A stretch of 64,000 nt of DNA from Phialophora verrucosa. Its lineage: Eukaryota; Ascomycota; Eurotiomycetes; Chaetothyriales; Herpotrichiellaceae. Below, in pieces: positions 22,188-33,941 of this stretch (positions are counted from its first letter, which is position 1; every line of letters starts with the position of its first letter). Both the position numbers and the translations under genes were made by a program. The notes under the pieces were generated by a model, which ran no database searches, was not told the DNA's origin, and was given only the letters and a program-made list of their open reading frames with translations. The stretch covers positions 2,294,001 through 2,358,000 of the forward strand of contig MSED01000002.1 in the NCBI GenBank assembly GCA_002099365.1, in the 5' to 3' direction.

Positions 22188-23010
22188 TTTGGCGACGTGA
22201 CTGAATAATAGCCGTGATCTCAGACCCTGGGAGAGAAACTGCTTGTTCTGTAGTCCTTGCACCAGTCACGCTTCCAGCCAGGACATCTCCTTCTTATATC
22301 GTCGATTGCATGACCAGCCTTCGCTGCTCCCGCAGGGCGATGCCGCGGTGCCATCTGGGCGCATTCGCGGACTTCGGTACCACGCTTCGCGCCATGGATC
22401 CAGTAGACTTCCATTGAGATTGATATACAGGTCTAACCGCCGCTAGTGACAGTGTAGGCTTCGACGGCGAGAAGGCTCAGATCTTGTGTGTCGGGGCTAA
22501 CAGCGAGATTCGTTGTTATAGATCTCGCTCGTGTGAGATTTTAGCAATCGTCGGTACTTGGCGCGTCGATGCCGGGCGGCTGACTCACCGTGCCTGTGTC
22601 CGACTCAACGCCAGAGCTTACACGAAATGCCCTAATAGTCATCACCTGCTTCCAGTTGACAGTGCCCCTGCGTAGTGAAGTATGGCCATTACGAGAGCTG
22701 TACAGTAGCAGCAGCCTTATCCCCGAAAATCTTGTGCCGCTGCAGCCATTACAGCTCTCCACTGATCGTCTCGCATCCTCGTCACGAACGACGAAGATTC
22801 CACCATGTCTTCAGCCACATTCAGACTGCCCACGGCCTGTGCAGTCGAGCCAGGGTACTGGGCGCATAACAGCTTCGCCTCGTCAAGGTGCTTTCTTGCC
22901 ACCCGTCACTGGAATGGTTGCTGTACATCCGCTTAACAACGCAAAGCTTGACGAAAGAGATCTGACTTTGCGCCTCGACAGGGGTTCAAAATGCCTCTCC
23001 ATCCTTCATG
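22188..23010. other. intergenic, tannase promoter
   Basis: About 820 bp between the tannase start and the stop of the C2H2 regulator, both minus strand. I find no gene. A TATATC-like element (22312-22290 on the minus strand) lies about 100 bp upstream of the tannase ATG. Confidence 0.4.
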
Positions 23011-25950
23011 CTACGGTTGCTCCAAGAAGACTGCATACGCCTCTAAACTCCGACTGATCACATCCACAATGCCCCAGCATGTGTTGCCCTCGAAAGTCCT
23101 CGCCCAGATGCGAACAATGGCACTGCCCAGCTGTTTCATCCTCGCCACGTCCTCAACCAGCTGCAATGTCTCCCAGCGGCCTCCTGGTTCCAGAGCTTGT
23201 CCAATTCCTTGTGAACTTGGATATTTAGTGACTTTGGTCTCGTCCACCATCCTCTTGATCCAAAGGAAGAGTAGTTGTTCGCGCGCAGACATCGCCGTGG
23301 GCCCGCCGGACCCAGGGAGCGTCAGGAGCCACCTGCTCAACAGAAATGCGTACTCGAGGCTGACCAGGGAGTGCTGAACGCTCCAGTAGAATGAGTGGCT
23401 CCGCGCGACGAAGTCGATTCCCAGCCGTACGGGAATTGACAGAGCGTGTGCGGCGTGGAGCAAAGCCATAACGAGTCCCGAGGTGCGTTCGACCGGAGGT
23501 ACCTGGGTCAGTGATTGAGCAATTAGTGTAGGATCTTGCGAAATGAGGGCTCTCGAAGGTCCGAGGTTGAGGTATAATCGGACATACGCCTGGCCAAGGA
23601 GCGCGGCAGAGGTGAAAGCGATCGGCCCGGACGGGTTGCGAGGATTTGTGCTTGACTCCGGCGTCTGTTTCCAGTGGAGCTTCCAGGCTCGAAGCGCGTC
23701 CTCAATGATTGCCAAATCTTCAGAACGCACGCTCTGGCTCTGGCTCGCATTTTTCGGTGACAGTGAAGAGATGCACAATTGACGAGCAAAGAAGATGTGT
23801 TGGAAGATACCATGCAAAAGAACGTGGTTTCCCATAGGAGTCGAAAGAGAGAGCTTGTTCGGGAGAGATGGCGGCCTGTTGAAAAGAAGTGCCAAAGAAG
23901 TTTGGAATGGCATCCCCGTGGCAGAGGAGGACCTGCGACACATTTCGTATGCAATCCTCCATTCGGCCGGGCTAGCGGCCTTCCACAAAGCGGAGGGACA
24001 TGGCAAGTTCAGTCTGAGCTCTGTATTGAGAACCAGAGGAGCTCTATTGTACATGATTGAGTGCAAGTTGAAAAAGGTGAACGCGGCAAGCTTGGTCCGG
24101 CGACTACACTCTTGCCTCACCCAGCGATGCCAGTTGGTTTCGTCTGATTCAGTTGTCATGCTGAACGTTGCGCGGTCATCCTCATCCAAGCCATCTTCCC
24201 GAATCATGGATGCCAATATTCCTTGAAAGGAAAGCATTTCTTGGAGTATTGCTCTATCCTTTCCCCACGTCGCGAATATTGTGAGCAACAAGAGAGTCTG
24301 GATGTTCTCCATCAGGTCCGCCTGTCTCGATTCGCTCCGAACAGACTGGGGGTTCTCGATGTCATCCAACTCATGAGCGACATTGTGGGTGGCCGGGACG
24401 GAGAGACTGAAGCGCCCTTGCCGGTTCAGATTGTGGAGCAGCAGGGCTCGGGCAGCGTAGAAGAAATCCAACCCCCGTCCTTCTTCGAATCGATATTGCG
24501 AACCACATGCAGCCAATGCAAGTGTGAGAGCGGGACTACAGCTCTCTATTGAGAGCGTGGGGGTGTGGAGAAATGGCTGATGCTCGTTCAGGCCGTCGAT
24601 AAAGCCATCAAATGAGCGTGCGAGTGCCCATCTAGACAGTAAGGCGAAGTCGGTGGGAATTATATGTTTCAAGCTTTCGAGCTTCTTAGAAAAGGCATGG
24701 TATTCTGGTTTTCCGACGTTGCAAATGGATGTCACCTTGACCACTGGTTCATCCATGGGAAGTTGTTTCCTGCTATCCGGATCGCGAGACTCTGGTTGTA
24801 AAGATGGTAGACGAGATCCGAAAGTCGAATATGGAGCATCTTCATTATGAAACCGCGGATTAGGATAAGACTCCGCTTGACCGAACGTTTGGAACTCTGA
24901 GGTTGACAACACCGAGAGATCCGTCGTAACGTAGGGTGATTCGATGGAAGACATTACCTCGGGTTCCCAGCTTTGGTTCAGCCCGATACTTTCCAGGAAC
25001 AAGTCGAAATCTTGCATTGGGTCCTGTAATGGTGCAGATAGGGAAAATTCAAGCATGCTGCCCCCCTCAAATGCGTCATCCCTGGCTTCGATGCCGGCAT
25101 CATTATGAGGCGGTGTTACGGGATGCCACTGAGTGACTTCACTTGACAGTTGCATTGGGCCGGGCAGATTCTCAAGTATCACAGAAGTAGCAGCTCCTGG
25201 TGTCCCCCCAGTCAGAACTGTATCGTGTGCTGGTGTTGTGGCATCGAAAGCCATTGGCCTCGAAGGCGACGTTGGAAGTGACGATTCTACTCCATCGTCT
25301 AGCGTTCCAGCTTTCTGAGCAGAGGAGTGAATCAGTCGATTGTGGCGGACCAAAAGGTCGCTTCTGCCAAAAGACTTGGAACACGTTCGACACTGATAGG
25401 GTTTCTCGTTTGTATGCCTGCGCAGGTGTCGCTGCAGGTGCTCGAGGCGGGAGAACGACCGCTGACAGAACTGGCATACTGGCGGTGCGCGGCGACGTAC
25501 TTTGCCTTTTCTCTGCGTCTGCCGTTGAGATTCTAATTCCGATCCCCCCTCCATGAAGGAGAATGGGATATTAGAAGTGACCGTCGGACTCGCAGCTGGG
25601 GCAATTGTGATGGCAGGGCCCTCGCAGGGCAAATCACAATGACCCCAAACCAGGGAATAGGTGGCGGCATCTAACCGAGGTGAAGGGGGTTGGGGGTTTT
25701 TATATAGAGTTCTGATTTGAACTACGGGGACATCGCATGACTTGATCTCAGCCTGCCGTACGAAGACCTCGATAACATCTCCAAATTCCTCGCAGTCCTC
25801 CACTTTGCCTACTCCAAGTGTCACATTGTGAGGAACGACGGTTCCTACAGGCGTATAAGCTATGATGTCCAAGAAGTAGGCATGAATTGCCATGATTCTT
25901 AGTCTTTTTGGGTGATCCCCAGCGGCTGTGAACCTCTTCCTGACGCACAT
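23011..25950 (-). CDS. C2H2 transcription factor with fungal_trans domain (979 aa)
   Basis: One uninterrupted frame with ATG at 25950. Two adjacent C2H2 fingers lie at about residues 159-209: CQFCQRSFSRLEHLQRHLRR then the linker HTNEKPYQC and a second finger ending HNRLIH. A Ser/Pro-rich linker follows, then the fungal-specific domain from about residue 440 (LSRWALARSFDGFIDGLNEH; ACGSQYRFEEGRGLDFFYAA), as in AmdX/Klf1-like regulators. The first 132 residues, before MEGGSELE (ATG 25554), have no clear domain; translation may start at 25554. It is a nuclear DNA-binding regulator. The gene lies directly downstream of a CYP504-type gene in the same direction, so it may control the 26-30 kb block. 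Confidence 0.9.
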   Translation of the reverse strand: MCVRKRFTAAGDHPKRLRIMAIHAYFLDIIAYTPVGTVVPHNVTLGVGKVEDCEEFGDVIEVFVRQAEIKSCDVPVVQIRTLYKNPQPPSPRLDAATYSLVWGHCDLPCEGPAITIAPAASPTVTSNIPFSFMEGGSELESQRQTQRKGKVRRRAPPVCQFCQRSFSRLEHLQRHLRRHTNEKPYQCRTCSKSFGRSDLLVRHNRLIHSSAQKAGTLDDGVESSLPTSPSRPMAFDATTPAHDTVLTGGTPGAATSVILENLPGPMQLSSEVTQWHPVTPPHNDAGIEARDDAFEGGSMLEFSLSAPLQDPMQDFDLFLESIGLNQSWEPEVMSSIESPYVTTDLSVLSTSEFQTFGQAESYPNPRFHNEDAPYSTFGSRLPSLQPESRDPDSRKQLPMDEPVVKVTSICNVGKPEYHAFSKKLESLKHIIPTDFALLSRWALARSFDGFIDGLNEHQPFLHTPTLSIESCSPALTLALAACGSQYRFEEGRGLDFFYAARALLLHNLNRQGRFSLSVPATHNVAHELDDIENPQSVRSESRQADLMENIQTLLLLTIFATWGKDRAILQEMLSFQGILASMIREDGLDEDDRATFSMTTESDETNWHRWVRQECSRRTKLAAFTFFNLHSIMYNRAPLVLNTELRLNLPCPSALWKAASPAEWRIAYEMCRRSSSATGMPFQTSLALLFNRPPSLPNKLSLSTPMGNHVLLHGIFQHIFFARQLCISSLSPKNASQSQSVRSEDLAIIEDALRAWKLHWKQTPESSTNPRNPSGPIAFTSAALLGQAYVRLYLNLGPSRALISQDPTLIAQSLTQVPPVERTSGLVMALLHAAHALSIPVRLGIDFVARSHSFYWSVQHSLVSLEYAFLLSRWLLTLPGSGGPTAMSAREQLLFLWIKRMVDETKVTKYPSSQGIGQALEPGGRWETLQLVEDVARMKQLGSAIVRIWARTFEGNTCWGIVDVISRSLEAYAVFLEQP

Positions 25951-26190
25951 CGGTTGAACGTGATGTAGTTTAATTCATCTGAAGCATACAATTCAAGTCG
26001 AACGTGGGAAGAATCAATAGCATTAAGGATAGATCGAATCGTATTCATTTTGAGAAGCTCAAGGCAAACTTTTACTTCCACTATCTTAGTACGACCCGTG
26101 AAAATAACTATGATCCTTAAACTCTGCTACATTAGCCAACTGCTGTCTTCCCAATCACATTCGGCCCAGATCGATAAACTCATCCGTCAA

Positions 26191-27998
26191 TCAAACAGTC
26201 AGCATTTTGTCTAGAGCAAGACGGTCACGCGGTACGAATCGAACTCTGTACTCTGGAGGCCGCGCTGCAAATTGATCTGGCTCGGTTGAGTCCTAGATCA
26301 GAGGACGGTGGTAGTTAGCAGGAGAATCAATCACAGAGTGTATCTTGCAGCAACTGCGTACCCGGAGTGGATCAATTCCCCATTTGTTCTCGGCCGGATT
26401 CGTGCTGAGCTCGATCTTGAATGCCCAGATCAGACGGAGGAGCATGGTATACAATTGACGACTGGCCAGCTGGTTGCCCGCGCACATACGAGTGCCTACC
26501 ATGGTAGCGTGTTAGCGGGAGAAAGCTTCCGGGATCAGAATGTTGTACCCACCAATACCGAATGCCGCGTGGTCGAGGCGTGTGTTTTCGCCCTCGAACC
26601 AGCGCTCTGGGCGATATTCGTTGACATCTGGCCCGAAGAAAGACTCATCTGAGGACATGTCAGCATTTGGTCGTCCACCAGGTTTCTCGCACAGCATTCA
26701 TAATACCTCGGTTGCAACCCCAGGCATTCAAGAAGACGGTTGTCCCTTGGGGGATGAATATGCCCTTGTACTCGATATCCCTTATGGCATTTCGCGGCAA
26801 TGACAATCGGAGGACGGAGAAGAAGCGTAAGCTCTCCTTCACAAGAGCTGAAAGATACTGAACCTTTTCCTCTTGGACGTCTCCCCAGTTCTCCGCCCCG
26901 TAGACCTCCCTGATCGCCTGATGTGCAGTCTCTTGAATGTCCGGGCGACGAGCCAGGGTACCAATTGTCCATATCAAGGTATTCGCCAGTGTATCTATAC
27001 CACCCGAGACCATGGACATGTTGATCGACATCAACTCGACTTCGGTAAATTTGTGATCTGGATCTCGTAGGACATTTCCTTGAATGCAAGGTTTGTCCGT
27101 GCCCATTTTCATTTCCTGTTTGTGCTCCTCGCTAAAGCGATGCAGATATGCCAATCGTCGTGTATTGGTGTTCCTCGCATGGGCTGACTTCAGATTGATT
27201 GGGTTCCATCTCAGCAGGGGAACATAGTCCTGCATAGCACCGACGACGGACCGGAAGAGGGAAACCTGTTCCTCAACATACAGTATCTCTTCGAACAAAC
27301 CGTCTTCTTTGGGCAGCCTCCTGCCGTAGTTGACTGTCATTGTCAGATCGAGGATGGTGTGAAGGATCAAGGGCTTGGGGTCGACCGCCACTTGTCCAGA
27401 TCTGCCTTGGTTCAAGAGTTCCGAGATCCAGTCTCGCGAGGTCTCTTCGATCAAAGGTGTATATGATACCACTGCAGTCCTGTTCATGGCACCTGCAGCG
27501 GCTTTACGACGCCTCTTCGTGGACTCACTCCTGTCGAGCACGCTGAGTAAGCTCCGTGGAGAAGGATGAAACGGACACATACCATGGCGTTGTCCCAATC
27601 GTGGAAGCTACACTTGAGAGTACGCTGTGGAAAGTGTAGAATCGAGGTCGATCTACCAATGCACCGCCCTGACCAACAAACACGTCTTTGGCAGCCTGCA
27701 TAGAGGTGAATACGACAATTGGCATGTTGCCGAACATGATCTGATACACGCCTCCGTACTCTTCACCCCATTTTCGGAGTTGCTCAGGAGGATCTGGATA
27801 GACTTGAAGAAGGTTACCAACGATTGGGAGACCTGTTGGACCTTTGATGGGCAACCTGGCTCTTCTTCTGTTGATTTCGCTGACCACCAGGTATGTGCCC
27901 AAGAGAACCGGTAGAGCAATTGCGATGGTCCTGATCAAGTCGGAAGGCGAAGCTCGGATGACCGCCGGTACTTGGAGGAGGTGGAATTTGGAATCCAT
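26191..27998 (-). CDS. cytochrome P450, CYP504-like (phenylacetate hydroxylase family) (523 aa)
   Basis: Five exons: 27998-27583, 27530-26707, 26648-26553, 26495-26362 and 26292-26191. An N-terminal anchor (IRTIAIALPVLLGTYLVV) precedes the hinge PIKGPTGLPIVGNLL. The segment IGTTPWSESTKRRRKAAAGA, restored by the first splice, is the CYP504 hallmark known from PhacA/PhacB. The I-helix is MVSGGIDTLANTLIW, ExxR is ESLRFFSVLRL, and the heme loop FGIGTRMCAGNQLASR is canonical. CYP504 enzymes hydroxylate phenylacetate or 3-hydroxyphenylacetate on the way to homogentisate. The gene is divergent from a Dal5-type organic-anion permease over a 656-bp shared promoter, which fits uptake plus hydroxylation of an aromatic acid. 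The precise position of hydroxylation is not predictable. Confidence 0.92.
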
Positions 27999-28654
27999 GG
28001 TTTCACTTGGTTCTTGAAATTCGGCCAAATACAGTGGAAGAAGATGGTCCGAAAGATTCTTATGAATGACCTACTTATAACTCAAGGGATAAAACCACAG
28101 AGCAGTTCTCTCCGCGCATTGACTCTTGGACTTCTCTCCTCATCAAGGGATGCAGAAGTTCGGGCCACTCAACTTCAATCTTTATCCAAATGATCGCCGG
28201 TAGGGAACTTGGGGATATCTTGCCGCCACTTAATCCTTGCCTCGTCTTTCCCTTTTCGGTAAACCACCATATGAAAGCTGGGTGGAGGCTGCATATGCGG
28301 AGAAGTGTAGATCCTCCAAACGAGGCGTAACGACCTTATGCGAAGTAGTTTCATGTGGGGGCATCGCTCATTTCTTCTCGAACAGACTGCTATCTTTTCA
28401 TGTGAACAACCGAGAAAAATCAACTCCCCAGACTTCTCCAGACTTATCAGACTGTGGGGAAAGTGGCGGCCACAGCGACTCAGGCTGCGGGGGCAACGAC
28501 ACCTAGGTGGGAGGAATAAATGAGGCATCAGAATGTCGAACGTGGGATCTATTTAAAGCTCAGTTGCACCGATACATCTCTTCCTCTTCAACTCCTATCT
28601 TGCTACAATCATTACTTCCGTTTGAGTGGATAGTCGGGCTCCTTCAATCTCAAC
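27999..28654. promoter_or_regulatory. divergent promoter, CYP504-like gene / ACS permease
   Basis: A 656-bp spacer with head-to-head genes. TATTTAAA-like (ATCTATTTAAAGC) at about 28548-28560 sits about 100 bp upstream of the permease ATG. ACTTATAACTC near 28070 could serve the P450. I could not identify a binding-site consensus. Confidence 0.5.
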
Positions 28655-30529
28655 ATGACTGCACTTCAGGATCACACGATAGCTCACGATCCAGTCGTTG
28701 AGAAGAGCACCGAGATTTATACTGAGCAGGCCGAAGACATCGACACTTTACCCGACCCAGACGAAGGCAAGACGGATGAAGAGAGACTGGCCATCGTATG
28801 TTGCGCTCCAATTCTTGCTCATCATTGAGTTCTGCCATATCTGACATTTTCCGGCAAAAGGACCGTAAATTGATGTGGAAAGTGGACTTGTGTATCATCC
28901 CGTGGCTTTCTTTCCTCTACCTGCTGTCTTTCCTCGACAGGACGAACATTGGAAATGCGCGGCTGGCGGGCCTGGAGGATGATCTCGGCATGGCAGGACA
29001 CGACTATAACAATACATTGACTGTCTTCTTTGTAAGTCTCTTTGCAAATTAATTTGGGACGGTCGTTATACTAATCGCTTGCTCAGGTAAGCTATGCCAT
29101 AGCTGAGGCCATGACCAACGTCCTTCTAAAGCGATTGACGCCACGAGTCTTCTTCATGGGAATCATGGTTCTCTGGGGTAAGCTCCCTGGCGTCGGAAGA
29201 GGCGGTTCCATCTTTCGACTCTGCCAGTCATTTTGACCCCGCATTCTTTCATCACATGCTTACAAAAGCCTCTAGGCTTCATTATGACAATGATGGGCCT
29301 TGTCACAAGCTATGGGGGACTGCTCACTGCCAGGTTCTTCCTTGGCCTTGCGGAAGCTGGTCTGTTTCCGGGTATACAGCTCTCTACTACTGTCTTTTGA
29401 GAGTTGATCTAATGTGAGATAGGTGCTGCCTATTATATGTCTTGCTGGTACCGGCGAAACGAGATTGGAATCCGAGCGGCCATTTTCTTCTCAATGGCAG
29501 CCCTAGCTGGATCTTTCGGTGGTTTGCTGGCCGCCGCCATATCAAAGATGGACGGAGTGCACGGTAAACCAGGCTGGGCCTGGATCTTCATCCTCGAAGG
29601 TCTCGCGACTATTGTTGTCGGTTTCGTGAGTATTATCCTCTCTTACACTGTCATGGTTTTAGCGAGGCTACTCCTTGCATATCTCTCATATGACAACTTC
29701 CTCTAATATTCTACAGATGACCTGGTGGATGATCTCTGACTGGCCGGATACCGCTCGGTTTCTCACAGAAGACGACCGACTTCGTCTCCAGCGCCGTTTG
29801 GCAGCAGACAAGCAATCGTCAACAGCAGAGGAGTACGATAAGCGCCATATCTATGCAGCCTTCAAAGATTGGAAAACCTGGGGCTTTGGGCTCACCCTCG
29901 TCGGATCGGAGATTGCACTTTACGCGTTCTCCTTGTTCCTTCCAACTATCCTCGCTGGGCTCGGGTACGCTGGTACGCATGCCCAGCTACTCTCAGTGCC
30001 GCCCTATGCTTGTGCAGCCGCTGTCACTGTTTTCACTGGTTGGCTTGCCGACAGAACCAAATGTCGTGGATACTGCAACATGGCCGTGGCAGCCCTCGGA
30101 ATTACAGGGTTTGTGATGTTGATATCCACGCCGAATCCTCATGTTCAGTACGCCGGCACCTTTCTCGCGGCGATGGGGATATACCCGACCATCCCCAATA
30201 TCACTGCATGGGTCGCAAACAACATTGAAGGGGTTTACAAGCGAGGTGTCGTTATTGGCATCGTCGTGGGTTGTGGCAACATCAACGGTATCGTCAGCGC
30301 AAATATATACCTGTCCAGCCAGAAACCGCGGTATTGGACGGGTCACGGAACGGTTCTGGCAGCTTTGACGCTCTTCTTATTTGGTGGCAGTGTACTCATG
30401 CATGTGTTGCTAAGGATGGAGAATCGGAAGAGACTCTCGGGCAGGAGAAACCGAATGCACGAAGGGAAAACAGCAGACGAGATCTGGGTCGCAGGTGATA
30501 ACAGGCCGGATTTTATCTATACCCTCTGA
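28655..30529 (+). CDS. MFS permease, anion:cation symporter (Dal5-like) family (504 aa)
   Basis: Six exons: 28655-28795, 28861-29031, 29087-29177, 29276-29371, 29423-29625 and 29717-30529. The acidic cytosolic N-terminus leads into RKLMWKVDLCIIPWLSFLYL and the LSFLDRTNIGNARLAG signature of the allantoate/nicotinate/vitamin permease family (TC 2.A.1.14). About 12 transmembrane helices follow, with LTARFFLGLAEAGLFPG in helix 4, SCWYRRNEIGIRAAIFFS after helix 4, and WWMISDWPDTARFLTEDDR in the central loop. It sits in the plasma membrane and would import an organic anion by proton symport. Divergent transcription from a CYP504-like gene suggests an aromatic carboxylate as substrate; this is inference. 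Confidence 0.93.
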
Positions 30530-31826
30530 AACGAAGGTCAGCATCCATTCGTCGGATCCGACCAGAAGTTCACTTGAATTGTTTCGCGAGACACCGCGAA
30601 GCAACCACTCCTGGATAGACCATAGGACACCAAACAACAGGGAACAAAAGGGTTCAATTATTCTCTCGAAGGTGTTTTCTGATAAGCCATAAGATTCAGC
30701 TCTATCGTATTGTCTTGTGTGTTACTTAAAAAGATCCCTGCCGTTCTACAAATAGTTGTTTTCAATTCTAAGCATTGGGAACATGGCTGAGGGTACACAG
30801 AGACTCCAAATTGACGCTGAACTATACGCTGACCAGGACTGTCCAACCCAGGCTTTTCGACGGCCACAGACGGTTATGTACTCTAGCCACGCAGCTTTGA
30901 ATTTACCTATGCGACAACGTGAAATCACATCTTGGTTTATGACAGAGTACACTGGAAGGTGGGGGACTCCCACCATACTGGGCTTCCACTGAAAATGAGA
31001 CAAGAACGAGCGAAAGGGATCAATGCAGGTTGGTTCTTCGCAGCCAGGAGCACAGTGGAAACAGCTTCACTCCTGACTCGGTAAGTCACAGAGCGTGTTG
31101 GGCCTTGTGACCTTAAAACTGTGTCGTGCAAAGGGGTAATAGGCGAAGGCACTTCCTCTTAGACTGGTTCAACGAGTCCACATCGAGCCGATCCAACTCC
31201 AGGTCGACCCAATTTGCCTCCAGGTTGACCGCGTACAGCTTGACCCAGTCCAGATCGGACCCATCCTTTTGAAACCTCCTCCCCACCCTCCTTCCCGAGC
31301 AAACGAGCGCCAATGAGTACAAGTCCGTCTGGGAACTCGGTGTCATCTTCTTCTGCTATGGGCCGCTGATAATGGATGTTGTTGAAGTCTTGATTCTTTG
31401 AGGCTGCAATGCGAATTCTTTTGAAGGTTTAGTGGTTTCTAGTGGAGGATCAACCACGATGAATGATGTGTTTTGCGCTGATTCGTAGACACGACAATTT
31501 CGTAGCTGATGCCAGTACTGAAGCTCTCGAGATGAAAGGCCATCGACTAATATAAAGAATATGTAGTCACTTGTTTTCTCTGGAAATTGCCCTATGGATT
31601 TATCATCGCCCATCTGAGATTTCAATTTTGCTGCGACCTATTCTCAATAACCAGCTCTAAGGCCGCTAATGGCCACTGAAGTTGTTCTTTGGAAATAGAA
31701 ACATTTCATTCTGCAATGCTGGCGGGTGCCATAGCACAAGATCAAGACACTGAGCGCATTCGGATCCCAGCGTCTCTATTCCTCAAGGTAATGGCAGGCC
31801 TCACTCGTGTCATGTCGCCCTCGTTG
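30530..31826. other. intergenic, no gene recognised
   Basis: About 1.3 kb between the 3' end of the permease and the 3' end of the EthD-like gene. Frames of 65-90 codons occur but lack domains or conservation-like patterns. Locally AT-richer than the flanks (30.6-30.8 kb, 31.4-31.7 kb). I see nothing further. Confidence 0.4.
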
Positions 31827-32615
31827 TCACACGTTCACAGCACAAATCAGTCCATATCGTCTCGTTTCGAGAGTATGCACGCCAAGCTCCCGGAGACGCA
31901 GTATCATCCATGCCTGAAGAATTTCGGCCTCTCCAAAGGAGCCGTTCAGGGGCTCGGAGAACTCGATGAGCACAATGTATCGGCTAATCTGACATTGGTC
32001 GCCCGCAGAGGATTTTGGAACCTGGACGTGACCATACACACTGGTAGAGCTTCCGACGTTTGTGACCTTGTCGTCATGTTCTAGTAAATGCAACGCCAGC
32101 GAGGTCGAGGTCGGATGTCCAGTCAGCTTTGACCACGCTTCTCCGGCGACCCAGTCCCGAAGTTGTTCACGCTTGTCCTGGGACGTGGGACTTTGGAAAG
32201 CCAGCAACAGAATCGTTGATCCTACGCTGCTCCGGCCGCACGCAGCGAATTCCGTCCGTCCGGTCGAGAATAGTACGCGACAAGCAGAGCGGGTCATACC
32301 GGACAGCAGCGGCATGAACCTCTTGGTCCCCGCTGTAGGCTGGTTGAGCACCGCTGTGTACGCCTCGCTTGAGAGCGTGTCGAGCGCCGCCGTCTCGTAG
32401 CAGACGAGATAGTGCGACCCGTTCCCGTCGTGGGGGTCGTGGTCGGCGGCAAAATACCGTCGCATCTGCAGGAAGCCCGGGATCGCGAGGCGTTCGGGCA
32501 GGTGTTCGTTCGTCCACCACGCGTTTAGTGCCGCTTCGTCGACCGTCTGGGGGTTGACGGCGCCCCAGAGCACCAGCATCGCGGGCCCGCGGAGGAAGGA
32601 GGTGCTCGAAGCCAT
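31827..32615 (-). CDS. EthD-like / dimeric alpha-beta barrel protein (262 aa)
   Basis: One exon with ATG at 32615. The N-terminal half has MLVLWGAVNPQTVDEAALNA, then WWTNEHLPERLAIPGFLQMR and RYF, the pattern of the EthD ferredoxin-like fold (W/Y-x3-H-x-P motif with the conserved His). The second half repeats a similar strand pattern more weakly, so it may be two fused half-barrels. Members of this fold include small-molecule monooxygenases, decarboxylases and dehydratases acting on aromatic or polyketide-like compounds, as well as proteins of unknown role. No signal peptide. It is 1.3 kb from the CYP504/permease pair and may belong with them. No specific reaction can be assigned. Confidence 0.78.
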   Translation of the reverse strand: MASSTSFLRGPAMLVLWGAVNPQTVDEAALNAWWTNEHLPERLAIPGFLQMRRYFAADHDPHDGNGSHYLVCYETAALDTLSSEAYTAVLNQPTAGTKRFMPLLSGMTRSACRVLFSTGRTEFAACGRSSVGSTILLLAFQSPTSQDKREQLRDWVAGEAWSKLTGHPTSTSLALHLLEHDDKVTNVGSSTSVYGHVQVPKSSAGDQCQISRYIVLIEFSEPLNGSFGEAEILQAWMILRLRELGVHTLETRRYGLICAVNV

Positions 32616-33941
32616 CTTGTGTGATTCAATCTGTCTTTGGTATGATGCCGACTATAAACGGCAAAACTGAGAATTGGCACAGAAGATAAGACATAATTCC
32701 CAGGTTGTCTCTCTCCTCTACTGAGTAAGTAGGTACCTACTTTTCTTGTCCGATGATGTCTGAGCCACACGCTTTCCAGCCGGGGTATGGTCGTTGTCCA
32801 ACTCCATCACCACTATTTACTAGTAGACGGAGGGAGGTGGCGGCGCAATTTACTCTTTCGCTATCTAGGTTTTAACTTGGTCTCATTTTCTACCCAAGAG
32901 CTACCTACGACTTACTGGTTTTCCGCTATGTCGACGTCCGCTATTGAGATGCCGCCACCTTGTGCCGCCACTTTGCCGCCCTCTCTGCCGCCACCTTATA
33001 CTAGTAAAATCTTTGCTTTGATTGGCTTCTCACCCTTGCGAGGATTAATCTTAACTTTTGGCGATGAGGAGAACCTAGACATTATTGTCTAATCGAGCTA
33101 TGAGCTGGAGGCATTCGCTCCCCCGAGAAGAACTGGTCGAATACCCCAGAAGCTGGGGACTGAACAATCCACTCAGAGGGTGGATGAGTCCGCACATACC
33201 TGTCGCTCTCTTCCACATATGGCTACTACGGCCTAGTATCTAATTCTTGTTGTGTGCAATCCGTTCACCATTGCTGTATATCAATGATGACTGCGGGACT
33301 TGGTTTAAGATTCACCGGACGTCAACTTATTCTTGCAACAAGGGTTATTACCAGAATACCTTGCGAGGAATCCGAACAATTCCACCGCGGAAATGTCTAT
33401 TTGGCAGTAATCCTCTTGTCGCTCTAATTGGATGTTTTCGGCCAGATTTTGGATGCATCAGGAAAGATCAATGATTCCAGGACTGGGATGTAAACCCCAT
33501 CTCCCGCAACATGGCCGCTTGAACATGAGGTTGCTGTGCGTGCACTCGGCACATATCGTGCTCAGTTTAGGACAGCGCAATCACACAGCCGTGGCAAACC
33601 AGGACTTGTGCTCAGTGACCTCGTTCCACGTACGGTCCGGCTCAGATCAAGGCGAGAGGGTGTTATTGGAGCATTGGAGATGGTTGAATCCCTCCGCGAA
33701 GGTTGTCCAGATTCCGAAAGCCAATCTGTCGTCGGAAACGGGGAGCATTGGAAAAAAAGAAGAAAAATCACGTAGCATGCTCAATGGATGAAAGTCGACA
33801 CGAATCATCCGGCGTAGTTAACGAGATAAAACAGCTCCACAGCGGAGGAGATCAATGGAGATTACCAGCAAGACAGCGCTGTATCTCTTCTGGATGCAGG
33901 TGTTACTACAATGGCTCGTTTGCTATATCATCGGACGCCAT
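32616..33941. other. intergenic with GCCGCCA-type repeats
   Basis: About 1.3 kb. At 32949-33000 there are four to five imperfect copies of a TGCCGCCACCTT-like word. Otherwise no gene: frames such as 32787-33092 and 33432-33791 are short, lack domains and have no credible splice partners. It holds the EthD gene promoter and the 3' flank of the oxidoreductase. Confidence 0.4.

Noticed and set aside
32787..33092. Frame of 101 codons over the GCCGCCA repeats
   Set aside because: Composition is driven by the repeat; no homology-like features and no intact transposon ends.
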